Shown here in pieces: positions 1 to 6,926 of a stretch of 13,878 bases of DNA. The stretch covers positions 1-13,878 of the forward strand of contig NJEK01000011.1 of NCBI GenBank assembly GCA_002255105.1. Reading direction: 5' to 3'. The position numbers and the translations under genes were made by a program. The number at the start of each line of letters is the position of its first letter. The first letter of the stretch is position 1. This DNA comes from Candidatus Wolframiiraptor sp. EX4484-121 (GTDB lineage Archaea; Thermoproteota; Nitrososphaeria_A; Caldarchaeales; Wolframiiraptoraceae). Under the pieces are notes generated by a model that was given only the letters and a program-made list of their open reading frames with translations, made no database searches and was not told where the DNA came from.

Positions 1-259
1 TACGCCGAGGACCCACACTTCGTCGAGAAGTGGAGGAGGTATGGGGTTATAGCGGTCGAGATGGAGTGCGCAGCCCTCTTCGGCCTCGCAAGGCTTAGGG
101 GATTTAAGTCCGCGGCGGTCTTGATCATAAGCAATAACGTTGTCAGAGATACTCCCATGCTCCTAGGTCAGAGATACTCCCATGCTCCTAGCGGATCAGC
201 TTAAGGATAGGGTGATGGAGGCGGCGAAGATAATCCTAAACGCATTCAAGAAACTGTGA
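1..259 (+). pseudogene. Nucleoside phosphorylase (PNP/UDP family), 3' end, frameshifted
   Basis: This is the C-terminal part of a phosphorolytic nucleoside cleavage enzyme; the gene begins outside the window. Frame 1 reads VEMECAALFGLARLRGF, the family's ribose-binding Met-Glu segment, then LIISNNVVRDTPML. A perfect 25-bp tandem duplication (142-191) then shifts the frame, so the ribosome would read an unrelated tail and stop at 202-204. Removing one copy restores a normal end, MLLADQLKDRVMEAAK to NAFKKL, with stop at 257-259. The helical tail in the restored frame is typical of the family, so the duplication is almost certainly the secondary event. The segment usually written SDN in hexameric family members reads SNN here. 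Substrate (uridine, inosine or methylthioadenosine) cannot be decided from this fragment. The break may be a real mutation or an assembly error. Confidence 0.82.
142..191 (+). repeat. Perfect 25-bp tandem duplication inside the phosphorylase gene
   Basis: Bases 142-166 and 167-191 are identical, head to tail. Twenty-five is not a multiple of three, so the second copy causes the frameshift described for the phosphorylase gene. Confidence 0.95.
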
Positions 260-321
260 ATCAACGATAGCCTCGCGCTAAACCTAGACAAGATCCTCGC
301 CTCATTATCTCGATTATTTAG

Positions 322-334
322 TTAAAAATATAAT
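322..334 (+). promoter_or_regulatory. TATA-like promoter element for the nuclease gene
   Basis: The A/T-only run TTAAAAATATAAT is centred about 34 bases before the ATG at 362. This is the spacing of an archaeal TATA box for a transcript with a very short leader. No Shine-Dalgarno sequence precedes the ATG, which fits near-leaderless translation. Confidence 0.6.
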
Positions 335-361
335 ATTTCGTTACAGCCATTTTCTTGTTGA

Positions 362-856
362 ATGAAGAATAGTTTGGGAAGTTACATAGAGGGCAAGATT
401 TACGAGTTAAAAGTGGCCGGAGAGCTCTTAGGAAGGGGATTCGATGTTTATATGCCTTTTGTTGATAGCGGAGTTGATATGGTAGCCATTCATAGAGTAT
501 CAAAGAAGATTCTCTTCATTCAGGTTAAGAAAGCTAAATATAATGCCAAGCGAAGGCGCTGGGATTTCAGAAATATACCGCTTAAAGAAGTTGAAGATGT
601 AAGCCAAGGCCATGGAGCATTCTTTGTTTTCGTATTAGAGAGACCTAATAAGACTGACCTGTTCTTAGTTTTGCCATCCAAGTTCATTAAAATGCATAAG
701 GATAACCTTTATCCTGTTAATAACCCTGGGAGAGGACGGAGTGTGGCTATAATCGTTGAGGAAGGGTTTGGTGAAACGGCGGCATTCATTAAGCTTAAAG
801 GAAAAGAGGAAAGAATACCTGTGAGACTCAACAACTGGGACATCCTATTAGGATGA
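362..856 (+). CDS. PD-(D/E)XK-like endonuclease, orphan
   Basis: A 164-residue protein with the layout of the small PD-(D/E)XK nucleases. A first helix carries acidic residues (E14, E21). A strand ends in GVDMVAI with Asp39, and the next strand reads ILFIQVKKAKY, giving D39 and Q54-x-K56. Gln in place of the usual Glu/Asp before the catalytic Lys is seen in several families of this fold, such as PF11645-type nucleases, so it need not mean inactivity. A basic stretch (KRRRWDF, 63-69) may contact DNA. There is no methylase, helicase or Cas partner nearby. The gene is AT-richer than its surroundings (about 40-42% GC in two lines I counted, against 55% in a valS line), which suggests separate origin. 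It could instead be a Holliday-junction-resolvase-like protein. The DNA substrate is unknown. Confidence 0.68.
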   Translation: MKNSLGSYIEGKIYELKVAGELLGRGFDVYMPFVDSGVDMVAIHRVSKKILFIQVKKAKYNAKRRRWDFRNIPLKEVEDVSQGHGAFFVFVLERPNKTDLFLVLPSKFIKMHKDNLYPVNNPGRGRSVAIIVEEGFGETAAFIKLKGKEERIPVRLNNWDILLG

Positions 857-1043
857 GAGTTTAAATTTCCCTCTAGCAACTCAACCATTTTATTTTGAAG
901 TTTGAGGCGCTTTCTTTTTCAATTATAATGATCTCCTAGATATCCTCTTAAGATCTCTGACCCATCATCATCCCGGTTTGGTCAGATGTTCCGACGATCT
1001 TCACAGCTCAGCACAAGATAATGTTGGGTGGCTGAATATATGT
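857..1043. other. Intergenic stretch between convergent nuclease gene and truncated valS
   Basis: I find no gene in this 187-base stretch. It is T-rich on the plus strand from about 890 to 921, followed by an AT-rich element (AATTATAAT, 921-929). A 7-bp inverted repeat pairs TCTGACC (956-962) with GGTCAGA (980-986). Translation of all minus-strand frames shows no remnant of the missing valS C-terminus. Confidence 0.5.
888..921 (+). terminator. T-rich transcription terminator candidate for the nuclease gene
   Basis: Repeated T runs (ATTTTATTTTG, then CTTTCTTTTTC) lie 30-65 bases after the nuclease stop codon. Archaeal RNA polymerase stops at such T tracts without needing a hairpin. Confidence 0.45.
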
Positions 1044-2606
1044 TTACCCTGCGATCCTCCAGATCCTGGAGTTGAACTCGACTATATCCTCCGTGTATTT
1101 CGTGTAGGTCGTCCTCCATCTCACCCTAGGAAACTCTTGGACGTGTATGCTCCTCTTCGAGTACAGTCTCCTCCAGATCTCATCGGTCATGAACGGGATT
1201 ATCGGAGCCGATAGGAGTAGGATCGTCCTCAAGACCTCGTGGAGGGTGAACCAGGCGGCCCTCTGCTCCTCCCGACCGAATCCGGATCCATAGGCCCTAG
1301 GCTTACACATCTCGATATAGTGGTCTGCGAAGAGGTTCCAGGTGAAGTCTCTTATCGTGGTCGCCGGAATGAAGAAGTTGTAGTCCTTGTAGCCCTCTAG
1401 GCATCTCCTGGCCATCAGGGTTAGCTCCCCCAAGATCCACCTATCGGTCGGGGTTAGCTTAGCCCTCCTAGGCTTCGGGAAGCTTGAGACGTATCTGGCG
1501 ATGTTCCAGAGCTTCGTCAAGAACTTACCGGCGCTCGCTATCCTCTGCTCCGAGATCCTGAAATCCTCTCCCAGGCTCGCCTCCTGAGCGCTCCAAAACC
1601 TGAAGATGTCGGCCCCATACTTCTTTAAGATCGGGATCGGGTCTATGACGTTCCCCCTACTCTTACTCATCTTAATCCCCCTCTCATCCAATCCGGTCCC
1701 ACTAATCCAAACCTCCCTGAATGGGGGCTTACCCGTCAGTAGATAGCATCTTAGGATCGTGTAGTAGAGCCACGTTCTAACGATGTCCTTGCCCTGGGGC
1801 CTTATCCCGGTCGGATAGGTTGCCTTAAAGAACCTCTCATCCCGCATATACCTGGTTATGAAGAGGGGGGAGATGCTGGAATCCATCCAAGTATCGAACG
1901 TCCTAGTCTCCCCCACGAACTCCGTATGGCCGCACTTCTTACACCTATCGAATGGAGGCTTCTCGGCCCAAGGCCTATAATACTTTCCCGGAGGCGGGAC
2001 GTGGGGCTCGCCGCACCTAGCGCAGTACCAGATCGGGATCTCGGTTGCATAGTATCTCCTCCTGCTTATCGGCCAATCTATTCTGAGCGAGTTTATCCAG
2101 TCGAGTAGGAGTCTCTTATGATGCCTTGGATGGAACTTCATCTTATCCGAGAGCTTGACCAGCTCCTCCGCGAAGTCGAGCTGCCTCAGATAGTATTCTT
2201 GCATCGGTATTATCTCTATCGGCGTCTTGCTCCTCTCGCAGATCGGGGTTCGGTGAACTATGTCCTCCACCTTCACCACGAGCCCCATCTCCTCCAAATC
2301 CTTTATGATGGCCTCCCTCGCCTCCTCAACCTTCATCCCGGCATACTTTCCAGCCTCCCCGGTCATCCTACCATCAAGCCCTATCATCACCTTCTCCTTC
2401 AAACCAAGCTCCCTGAAGAGGAGGACATCCGTATAATCACCATAACTACAGACCATCACGGCGCCGGTCCCGAACTCGGGCTTAGCGGCTGGATGCGGGA
2501 TTATCTCGACGACCTGGCCATAGATCGGGACTATCACATGCTTTCCATGTAGATGGGTGTATCTCTCATCCCTCGGATTCACCAAGACGGCTTGACAAGC
2601 CCCAAT
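1044..2606 (-). pseudogene. valS: Valyl-tRNA synthetase, C-terminal fragment (frameshifted and 3'-truncated)
   Basis: This segment carries most of the ValRS body. In order it holds the rest of the editing domain (CQAVLVNPRDERY, KPEFGTGAVMVCSYGDYTD), a zinc-ribbon-like pair (CARC and CKKC), the TFDTWMDSSISPL segment, the KMSKS loop (GIKMSKSRGN) that closes on ATP/tRNA, and the anticodon-binding helices. Similarity starts at about 2606 in a different frame from the 5' fragment, with no start codon of its own at that point; the first possible one is a GTG at 2585. The end is also abnormal. After EFNSRIWRI the protein stops at once, whereas archaeal ValRS normally continues about 50 residues. No T-rich terminator follows on this strand. 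A gene in this state should not give working ValRS, so either a second valS exists elsewhere or the assembly is faulty here. Confidence 0.85.
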
Positions 2607-3150
2607 AGTTGTTCGGCCTTGTGGCCGTGTAGATCAATCCCCTGTTCCAGAGCTCTATGAAGGTCGCCTGAGTTAGCCTCCTATACTCCTCGGAGTCCGT
2701 CCGATAATAGTTCTCGAAGTCCCCGCTGAGCCCCATCCTCTTCATTATCCAGATCATCTCTTTCTCGAGGTCGTCTAGGGCGTGGCTACATAGCTCGATG
2801 AACCTCTCCCTCGAAACCTCCCTGATCGAGACCCCGTACATCTTCTCGGTGTAGAGCTCGACCGGCAGCCCATTCCTATCTATCCCTATCGGGAAATACA
2901 CCTCGTATCCGAGCATCCTACTCGTCCTAGCGATCATATCTATCTGGGAGTAGTGGGCCGCCGCTCCGATGTGCCATGGCCTGCCGGATGGGTAGGGTGG
3001 AGGCGTGTCTATGACGAACTTGGGCTTCTTAGATCTAAGCCTAAACCTGTAGATCCCCTCCTCCATCCACCTCTCATAGATCTCCTCCTCCCAATTCGGA
3101 TCCCATCGCTTCTCCTCGATCTTCGGCCTAAACTCCTGACTCCGCCTCAT
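2566..3150 (-). pseudogene. valS: Valyl-tRNA synthetase, N-terminal fragment (frameshifted)
   Basis: The first 180 or so residues match the archaeal ValRS start: a KRWDPNWEEEIYERW helix, then PPPYPSGRPWHIGAAAHYSQ with the class I HIGH-type signature at residues 60-63, the Rossmann fold, and GLIYTATRPNNYW. The family continues here with a Cys-containing zinc knuckle and a variable linker. Instead the sequence jumps to the end of the ATTRPELLGACQAV region in another frame, and this frame stops after 194 residues. The ATG at 3150 has GGAGG directly against it with no spacer, which is unusual. The gene follows the DNA glycosylase gene by 28 bases on the same strand and probably shares its transcript. 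An AT-rich block (3171-3180) could also serve as its own weak promoter. Confidence 0.85.
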
Positions 3151-3178
3151 CCTCCATTAAACCAAGGTGGATCTTATT

Positions 3179-3769
3179 TTAACTTGATTTCTCGGGTCTC
3201 GAGAGGAATCTGCTCCCCCTGATATAGAACCTCCACTTCCTCCTATCCCTCACCCCGATCCTCGGGCTCGAACCCACCTCAAAACCCCTGAACCCGTCGT
3301 CGGCGATGAAGAGCTCATCCGAGCTCGTCAGATCTAAACCGTTGAGTTCAAGACCTATCTTGAGAGCCTCGGTCAATCTTCCGGGGCCGCTCGTTAATGC
3401 CCTTAGATCAGACGTACCCCTAAGCCCCATCATCACCTCGATTCCACCAAGGGGCTCGAGCGCCCTGATTAGGACTGCGGCGGGTTTCCCGGGAGGCTCG
3501 GCCGTTACGTTCAATAATCTATGAATCCCATAGGCTAGATAGATGTACGCCAACCCCCCTCTATCGAACATGACCTTATTCCTCTCGGTCTTCCCCCGAT
3601 ATGCGTGGCTCGCGGGATCATCGGATCCCCGATAAGCCTCCACCTCGACTATCCTGCCCACTAGGACTTTGCCGTCGATGCGTCTGACGAGTAGCTTCCC
3701 TAGGAGATCCCTTGCTACGTTGACAACCCATCTCTCATAGAAGTCCCTACCAAGCTTCCTGAGCGTCAT
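3179..3769 (-). CDS. mpg: 3-methyladenine DNA glycosylase, AAG/MPG family
   Basis: A 196-residue base-excision repair enzyme that removes alkylated or deaminated purines (3-methyladenine, hypoxanthine) from DNA. It has the AAG fold markers in order: the EVEAYRG segment with the catalytic Glu and the flanking Tyr; SHAYRGKTERNKVMF with the active-site His; LAYIYLAYGIH, which positions the intercalating/active-site Tyr; VLIRALEPLGG; GPGRLTEAL; and a final SSPRIGV. Length is normal for the bacterial/archaeal form, which lacks the long N-terminal extension of the human enzyme. It starts 9 bases after the stop of the eight-cysteine gene and is followed 28 bases later by broken valS, so it is likely translated from a shared message. 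I see all expected catalytic residues, so activity is likely. Confidence 0.94.
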   Translation of the reverse strand: MTLRKLGRDFYERWVVNVARDLLGKLLVRRIDGKVLVGRIVEVEAYRGSDDPASHAYRGKTERNKVMFDRGGLAYIYLAYGIHRLLNVTAEPPGKPAAVLIRALEPLGGIEVMMGLRGTSDLRALTSGPGRLTEALKIGLELNGLDLTSSDELFIADDGFRGFEVGSSPRIGVRDRRKWRFYIRGSRFLSRPEKSS

Positions 3770-3778
3770 CTCAAGCGT

Positions 3779-4123
3779 CTATAATCCGAATTTATCCAGC
3801 TTCTTCCTAACCTTGTCGATGGTCTCGGCCTTGAACGGGCTCTTCAAGACCTCGAAGCTCTCCTTAGTCTTCCTCCTAACGAATAATCCGCATCTGCCAT
3901 CCGGGAGCATCTTCACCTGAATGCATTGGGCGTAGGGGCACTTATAGCCGGTGCATGGGGCGTTGACCCAGTTGCACCAAGGCGGATTCCTCCTGAAGTT
4001 TAGAGCCCTCCTAGCACATCTAAAGTATCTGCAGAGTGGATTGCAGATCTCAGTCGGCTCCCTACTCAGCTTCCATTCGGCCCCCTTCTCACCAATCCCC
4101 TCACGCCTCAAAGGCGGCTCCAT
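3779..4123 (-). CDS. Uncharacterised small eight-cysteine protein
   Basis: I do not recognise this 114-residue protein. Its centre holds eight cysteines at residues 27, 31, 36, 50, 57, 62, 67 and 78, spaced CX3CX4CX13CX6CX4CX4CX10C. That is enough for two four-Cys zinc sites or one or two Fe-S clusters. The core is rich in Arg and aromatics (CRYFRCARRALNFRR, WCNWVNAPC), as expected if it binds nucleic acid. The C-terminal third is a Lys-rich predicted helix (ETIDKVRKKLDKFG). There is no signal peptide or membrane segment, so it is probably cytoplasmic. It sits directly upstream of the AAG glycosylase (9-base gap), which makes a repair-linked accessory role plausible but unproven. The start is the ATG at 4123; no good Shine-Dalgarno precedes it. 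Confidence 0.72.
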   Translation of the reverse strand: MEPPLRREGIGEKGAEWKLSREPTEICNPLCRYFRCARRALNFRRNPPWCNWVNAPCTGYKCPYAQCIQVKMLPDGRCGLFVRRKTKESFEVLKSPFKAETIDKVRKKLDKFGL

Positions 4124-4146
4124 AGAAGATAAATGAAGCCGAATTA

Positions 4147-5874
4147 TTAGGATTTTCTCCCAAATCCGCGTCTATAGATGATGAGCCCCGAAGCTCCGAG
4201 AAAGGCCGCCAACACTATGGCCGAGATCGCGAGGCCGAGCGTCTCAAGAGGGATCAAGCCGTTCAAATAGATGTAGTCGTGTAATATGATCTCCGCTTGC
4301 CCGGGTTTTCCGGCCGAGACCCTACTCCTCTGGACGAGTTTACCATCATCCGCATAGATGTCTATGTAGAGGGGCGTTGGCCGGGGCAACCTCAGCTTTA
4401 TGGGCTGACCGGTTAGGGCGGACTCGTGGATCACCTCATCTCCGGCTCTAACCCTGAGGCTTCCGGATCCAATCGGTTTTCCAAAACAGTCCTTGACTAT
4501 TAGTAGGTATGGGAAGTTAACGGACTCCACCCTAAGCTTGAATGAGCTATTCGAGACCTCCGCAGATCCCCTATAGACGAGGTATCCGTCCTTCGAGACC
4601 TCCACCCAATAATCCCCGAAGAAGAGCTTAATCGACGCGGATCCATCGGCTCCGGTCGTCGCATTGAATCTCTCACCCGTCTCCCTGTCGGTCAAGCTCA
4701 CGAAGTATCCGCTTAACGGCTTGTCCTCATAGTCGGTTAGGCTGAGCCTCACCCTCATCCTAGCGACCGTGACCCTCAGCTCCTGCCTAGGCTTCGAGAC
4801 CTTGACCGCCCCCTCGCCGACGACCCTCCCGGCCTTGAGAACCCTTACAACATATTTTCCAGCCTTCGTCTTTCCGCCGCTCAGAGGCACGTTATCGAAC
4901 TCCGCCACACCCCTCGAATCCGTTACGGCTGAGGTGAAGTTCTCGGCGAGCCTGTTGCTGAGCCAGACCCTGACTCCCCTGACCGGGGCGCCATCCTCAT
5001 CAAGGACCTTCACGTAGAGCCTCGCCAAGTCCATGACTATGTATAGCTGCCCGCTGGACAATAGCTCCCGCTCCTCGAAGTGGATCGGAATCTCCCCCAC
5101 CCTCGTCCGCAGAGTTATGTTGAATCTATATTTCCCGACGTCTTTAAGGTCCGAGGATGGGATGTTCTCGAAGATGGCTGAACCATTTAGGGCGCGCTTA
5201 CTCTCCCTAAATCCCCCAGCGGACAGGGTGATCGTGGTCTTGGGAACAGGCTCCCCCTCCAAGTTCGTCGTCGTCACCTTCAGGGTGATCAACGGGAGGG
5301 TTAGATTGATCTGAATGGATGGCTTTGAGACGTTCAGCCTTTCCTCAAAATACGTCACCGAGCCCTTAAAGACCTTGAGGGAATATTCTCCGATATCTGG
5401 GAGACTACTATATGGAATGTACTTGAAGCTCGCAATCCCATCGGCGTTTGAAGAGGTTCTCATATGGAACTTCTTGGTTGAGCTGCTGAGCGTAACAACC
5501 ACCTTTTCAACGGGCTTCCCATCGAGATTCAGTAACCTCAGATTCATCCTCGAGAGGAGGGCGACCGCCTCAAGCTTCCTTTGAGCCGGATAATCGAGCT
5601 CCCCTGAAAAAACCTTCACATCCTTGAAGATCACGGACACGTCATATCTTCCGGGCGTTAGCTTCGTGAAGGTCGCGTATCCGGTGGAGTTCGTCAAAAA
5701 CCTGAAGGTCTCTCCATCCTTGGCGAGTAGAACCTCAACGCCCCTCATAGGCTCTCCAAACGGGTCGACGACTCTTATCACGGCTGGCTTCTGATCCCGT
5801 TCGGCAAATGTTATCGGTGCCGAGGCCACTAATATTGTGATGAGGAGTGTCATGATGAGCTTTCTCGACGCCAT
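4147..5874 (-). CDS. Secreted membrane-anchored protein with six Ig-like/carboxypeptidase-regulatory repeats
   Basis: A 575-residue surface protein. It has an N-terminal signal peptide (MASRKLIMTLLITILVASAP), then six related beta-sandwich repeats at about residues 32-90, 110-182, 196-270, 284-360, 372-440 and 455-532. Each opens with a motif such as VVDPFGEPMRGVEVLL or VLDEDGAPVRGVRVWL followed by a turn and G-x-A-x-F/I, as in carboxypeptidase-regulatory-like and transthyretin-like domains. A transmembrane helix (about 543-567) ends in a basic tail, YRRGFGRKS, placing the repeats outside the cell. Many N-x-S/T sites suggest glycosylation. I chose the ATG at 5874 because GGTGA, matching archaeal anti-SD, lies 5 bases upstream; the TTG at 5889 would overlap the Nudix gene. 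Function could be adhesion, S-layer support or binding; no enzyme motif is visible. Confidence 0.85.
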   Translation of the reverse strand: MASRKLIMTLLITILVASAPITFAERDQKPAVIRVVDPFGEPMRGVEVLLAKDGETFRFLTNSTGYATFTKLTPGRYDVSVIFKDVKVFSGELDYPAQRKLEAVALLSRMNLRLLNLDGKPVEKVVVTLSSSTKKFHMRTSSNADGIASFKYIPYSSLPDIGEYSLKVFKGSVTYFEERLNVSKPSIQINLTLPLITLKVTTTNLEGEPVPKTTITLSAGGFRESKRALNGSAIFENIPSSDLKDVGKYRFNITLRTRVGEIPIHFEERELLSSGQLYIVMDLARLYVKVLDEDGAPVRGVRVWLSNRLAENFTSAVTDSRGVAEFDNVPLSGGKTKAGKYVVRVLKAGRVVGEGAVKVSKPRQELRVTVARMRVRLSLTDYEDKPLSGYFVSLTDRETGERFNATTGADGSASIKLFFGDYWVEVSKDGYLVYRGSAEVSNSSFKLRVESVNFPYLLIVKDCFGKPIGSGSLRVRAGDEVIHESALTGQPIKLRLPRPTPLYIDIYADDGKLVQRSRVSAGKPGQAEIILHDYIYLNGLIPLETLGLAISAIVLAAFLGASGLIIYRRGFGRKS

Positions 5875-5879
5875 CCCCT

Positions 5880-6335
5880 TCACCGCCAACTATCCAATCT
5901 CTTAAATGAATGCCTCAAATTATATGTATGGATCAAGAATTCATGAGCCTCTCTCAAGGTCTCCCTAGCGGTCCTGAAGGTGAGCCTCTTTAACGCGTTC
6001 TCATAATCGAGCCAAACATATCCGATATGCTCGTAGGAGAGCGTCACCTCCTTTGTCGGAGCTCTGGCGAGATAGAAGACGACGGTCTTCTTGACCAACT
6101 TCCCAGACTTCCTATAATAGTAATGTATTTTCTTCCTGAACCCGGGAATTATCTCTATATCCCTTATCCCGGTCTCCTCCCAAACCTCGCGCCTGACGGT
6201 CTCCAGCTCCCCCTCGCCCGGCTCGATCTCACCCTTCGGGAAATCCCAGTGTCCAGCACCATAGCGGAGTAAGAGATATTCGATCACAAGATTCCTATAG
6301 AATAGCACGGCTCCAGCGGATCTCTCGAAGATCAT
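5880..6335 (-). CDS. Nudix hydrolase (MutT/Ap4A hydrolase-like)
   Basis: A 151-residue enzyme hydrolysing a nucleoside diphosphate linked to another group. The Nudix box is perfect: G35-x5-E41-x7-R49-E50-V-x-E53-E54-x-G56-I, preceded by GHWDFPKG, which is common in diadenosine tetraphosphate hydrolases. The metal-binding REVWEE helix is intact. GAVLFY near the N-terminus and a hydrophobic AREFLIH-like helix near the C-terminus fit the fold; the last 15 residues are basic. The likely substrate is Ap4A or a damaged dNTP; sequence alone does not decide. It is the first gene of the minus-strand run, and its stop overlaps the GGTGA ribosome site of the Ig-repeat gene, suggesting translational coupling. 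Confidence 0.9.
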   Translation of the reverse strand: MIFERSAGAVLFYRNLVIEYLLLRYGAGHWDFPKGEIEPGEGELETVRREVWEETGIRDIEIIPGFRKKIHYYYRKSGKLVKKTVVFYLARAPTKEVTLSYEHIGYVWLDYENALKRLTFRTARETLREAHEFLIHTYNLRHSFKRLDSWR

Positions 6336-6380
6336 CTCAACCGCCTCTACAGATCTCTAGATAATCTCTGATTCAAGGTA

Positions 6381-6392
6381 TGAAATATATGC
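6381..6392 (-). promoter_or_regulatory. TATA-like promoter of the Nudix-led minus-strand unit
   Basis: On the minus strand GCATATATTTCA lies about 50 bases before the Nudix ATG (6335), giving a leader of about 25 bases. The leader carries GAGGCGGTTGAG next to the start, a partial Shine-Dalgarno match. Confidence 0.5.
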
Positions 6393-6423
6393 TATTCCCT
6401 CGGCTGCGTTCCTAAAATCCTCC

Positions 6424-6433
6424 TATTTAAATT
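6424..6433. promoter_or_regulatory. AT-rich element in the divergent Nudix/6521 intergenic region
   Basis: TATTTAAATT is a good TATA-like sequence between the divergent genes. It could drive the plus-strand gene at 6521 with a leader of about 68 bases; AAAAGCAATTAAGG (6487-6500) is a closer, weaker alternative. The leader (6455-6520) holds no Shine-Dalgarno and no RNA gene I can recognise. Confidence 0.35.
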
Positions 6434-6520
6434 CTGCTTCAATCGCGGGATCATTATGTGAGCGTCGCTGGGGACGGATAGCTGGAAAAGCAATTAAGGA
6501 TCTTCGCCCAATAGAGTTAC

Positions 6521-6916
6521 ATGAGTAAGGGTATCGAGGAGATACTTAGGGATTTGATCGAGAGGAGGGATGACCCGGTTTACAGGGCGGCCGTAGACAT
6601 CTTGAAAGCCCTCTACATACTCTATGGATCCGCCTGGGAGAGCGAGCTAAAGGATACCTTAATGGGGTTATGGAGCATTAGGGGGTTAAGCCTAAGCGAG
6701 GCGGGGGAGATTGAGGGGAGGATCCCGGAGGCAGCCGAAGCCCTCAAAAAATTGGGTGTGATAAAGGTTGAGGAGAGGTTCAGGGCGGATCTCGGGAGAT
6801 CCGAGCCCGTCAAAGAGAGATTCTATGAGGTCAATAATCTGACGGCCTTACTGAGAGCATTCAGCTCGGACCAAGAGATAGATCGCTACCGCTATGAGAT
6901 TTTAGGCATGGTTTAG
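6521..6916 (+). CDS. Small alpha-helical protein, possible winged-helix regulator
   Basis: A 131-residue protein I do not recognise by family. The N-terminal half is helical and charged (IEEILRDLIERRDD, then AAVDILKALYILYG). The middle contains ELKDTLMGLWSIRGLSLSEAGEIEGRIPEAAEALKKLGVIKVEERF, which reads like a recognition helix leading into a two-strand wing, the pattern LKKLGVIKVEER(x)n-RFYEV being common in archaeal winged-helix proteins. There is no signal peptide, membrane segment or metal site. Assignment as a regulator is an inference from this secondary-structure pattern only. It stands alone on the plus strand, divergent from the Nudix unit, and ends 10 bases from the convergent glycosyltransferase stop. 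It starts with ATG and no Shine-Dalgarno. Confidence 0.65.
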   Translation: MSKGIEEILRDLIERRDDPVYRAAVDILKALYILYGSAWESELKDTLMGLWSIRGLSLSEAGEIEGRIPEAAEALKKLGVIKVEERFRADLGRSEPVKERFYEVNNLTALLRAFSSDQEIDRYRYEILGMV

Positions 6917-6926
6917 CGCCTAAACC

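Noticed and set aside
955..1010. Possible box C/D guide RNA on the minus strand (GTGAAGA, CTGA and ATGATGA elements within 60 bases)
   Set aside because: Only the C'-like ATGATGA is a perfect match; the first C box is off by one and no D box follows the second guide. The elements are short enough to occur by chance.
978..1214. Plus-strand open frame of 78 codons overlapping the valS end
   Set aside because: It is the complement of valS coding sequence over most of its length and shows no recognisable protein features.
2118..2552. Plus-strand open frame of 144 codons
   Set aside because: It lies wholly opposite the well-supported valS coding strand; its composition is that of an antisense shadow.
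6455..6520. Structured leader or riboswitch ahead of the gene at 6521
   Set aside because: I could not find a convincing stem or known motif; the sequence is short and the promoter position is itself uncertain.
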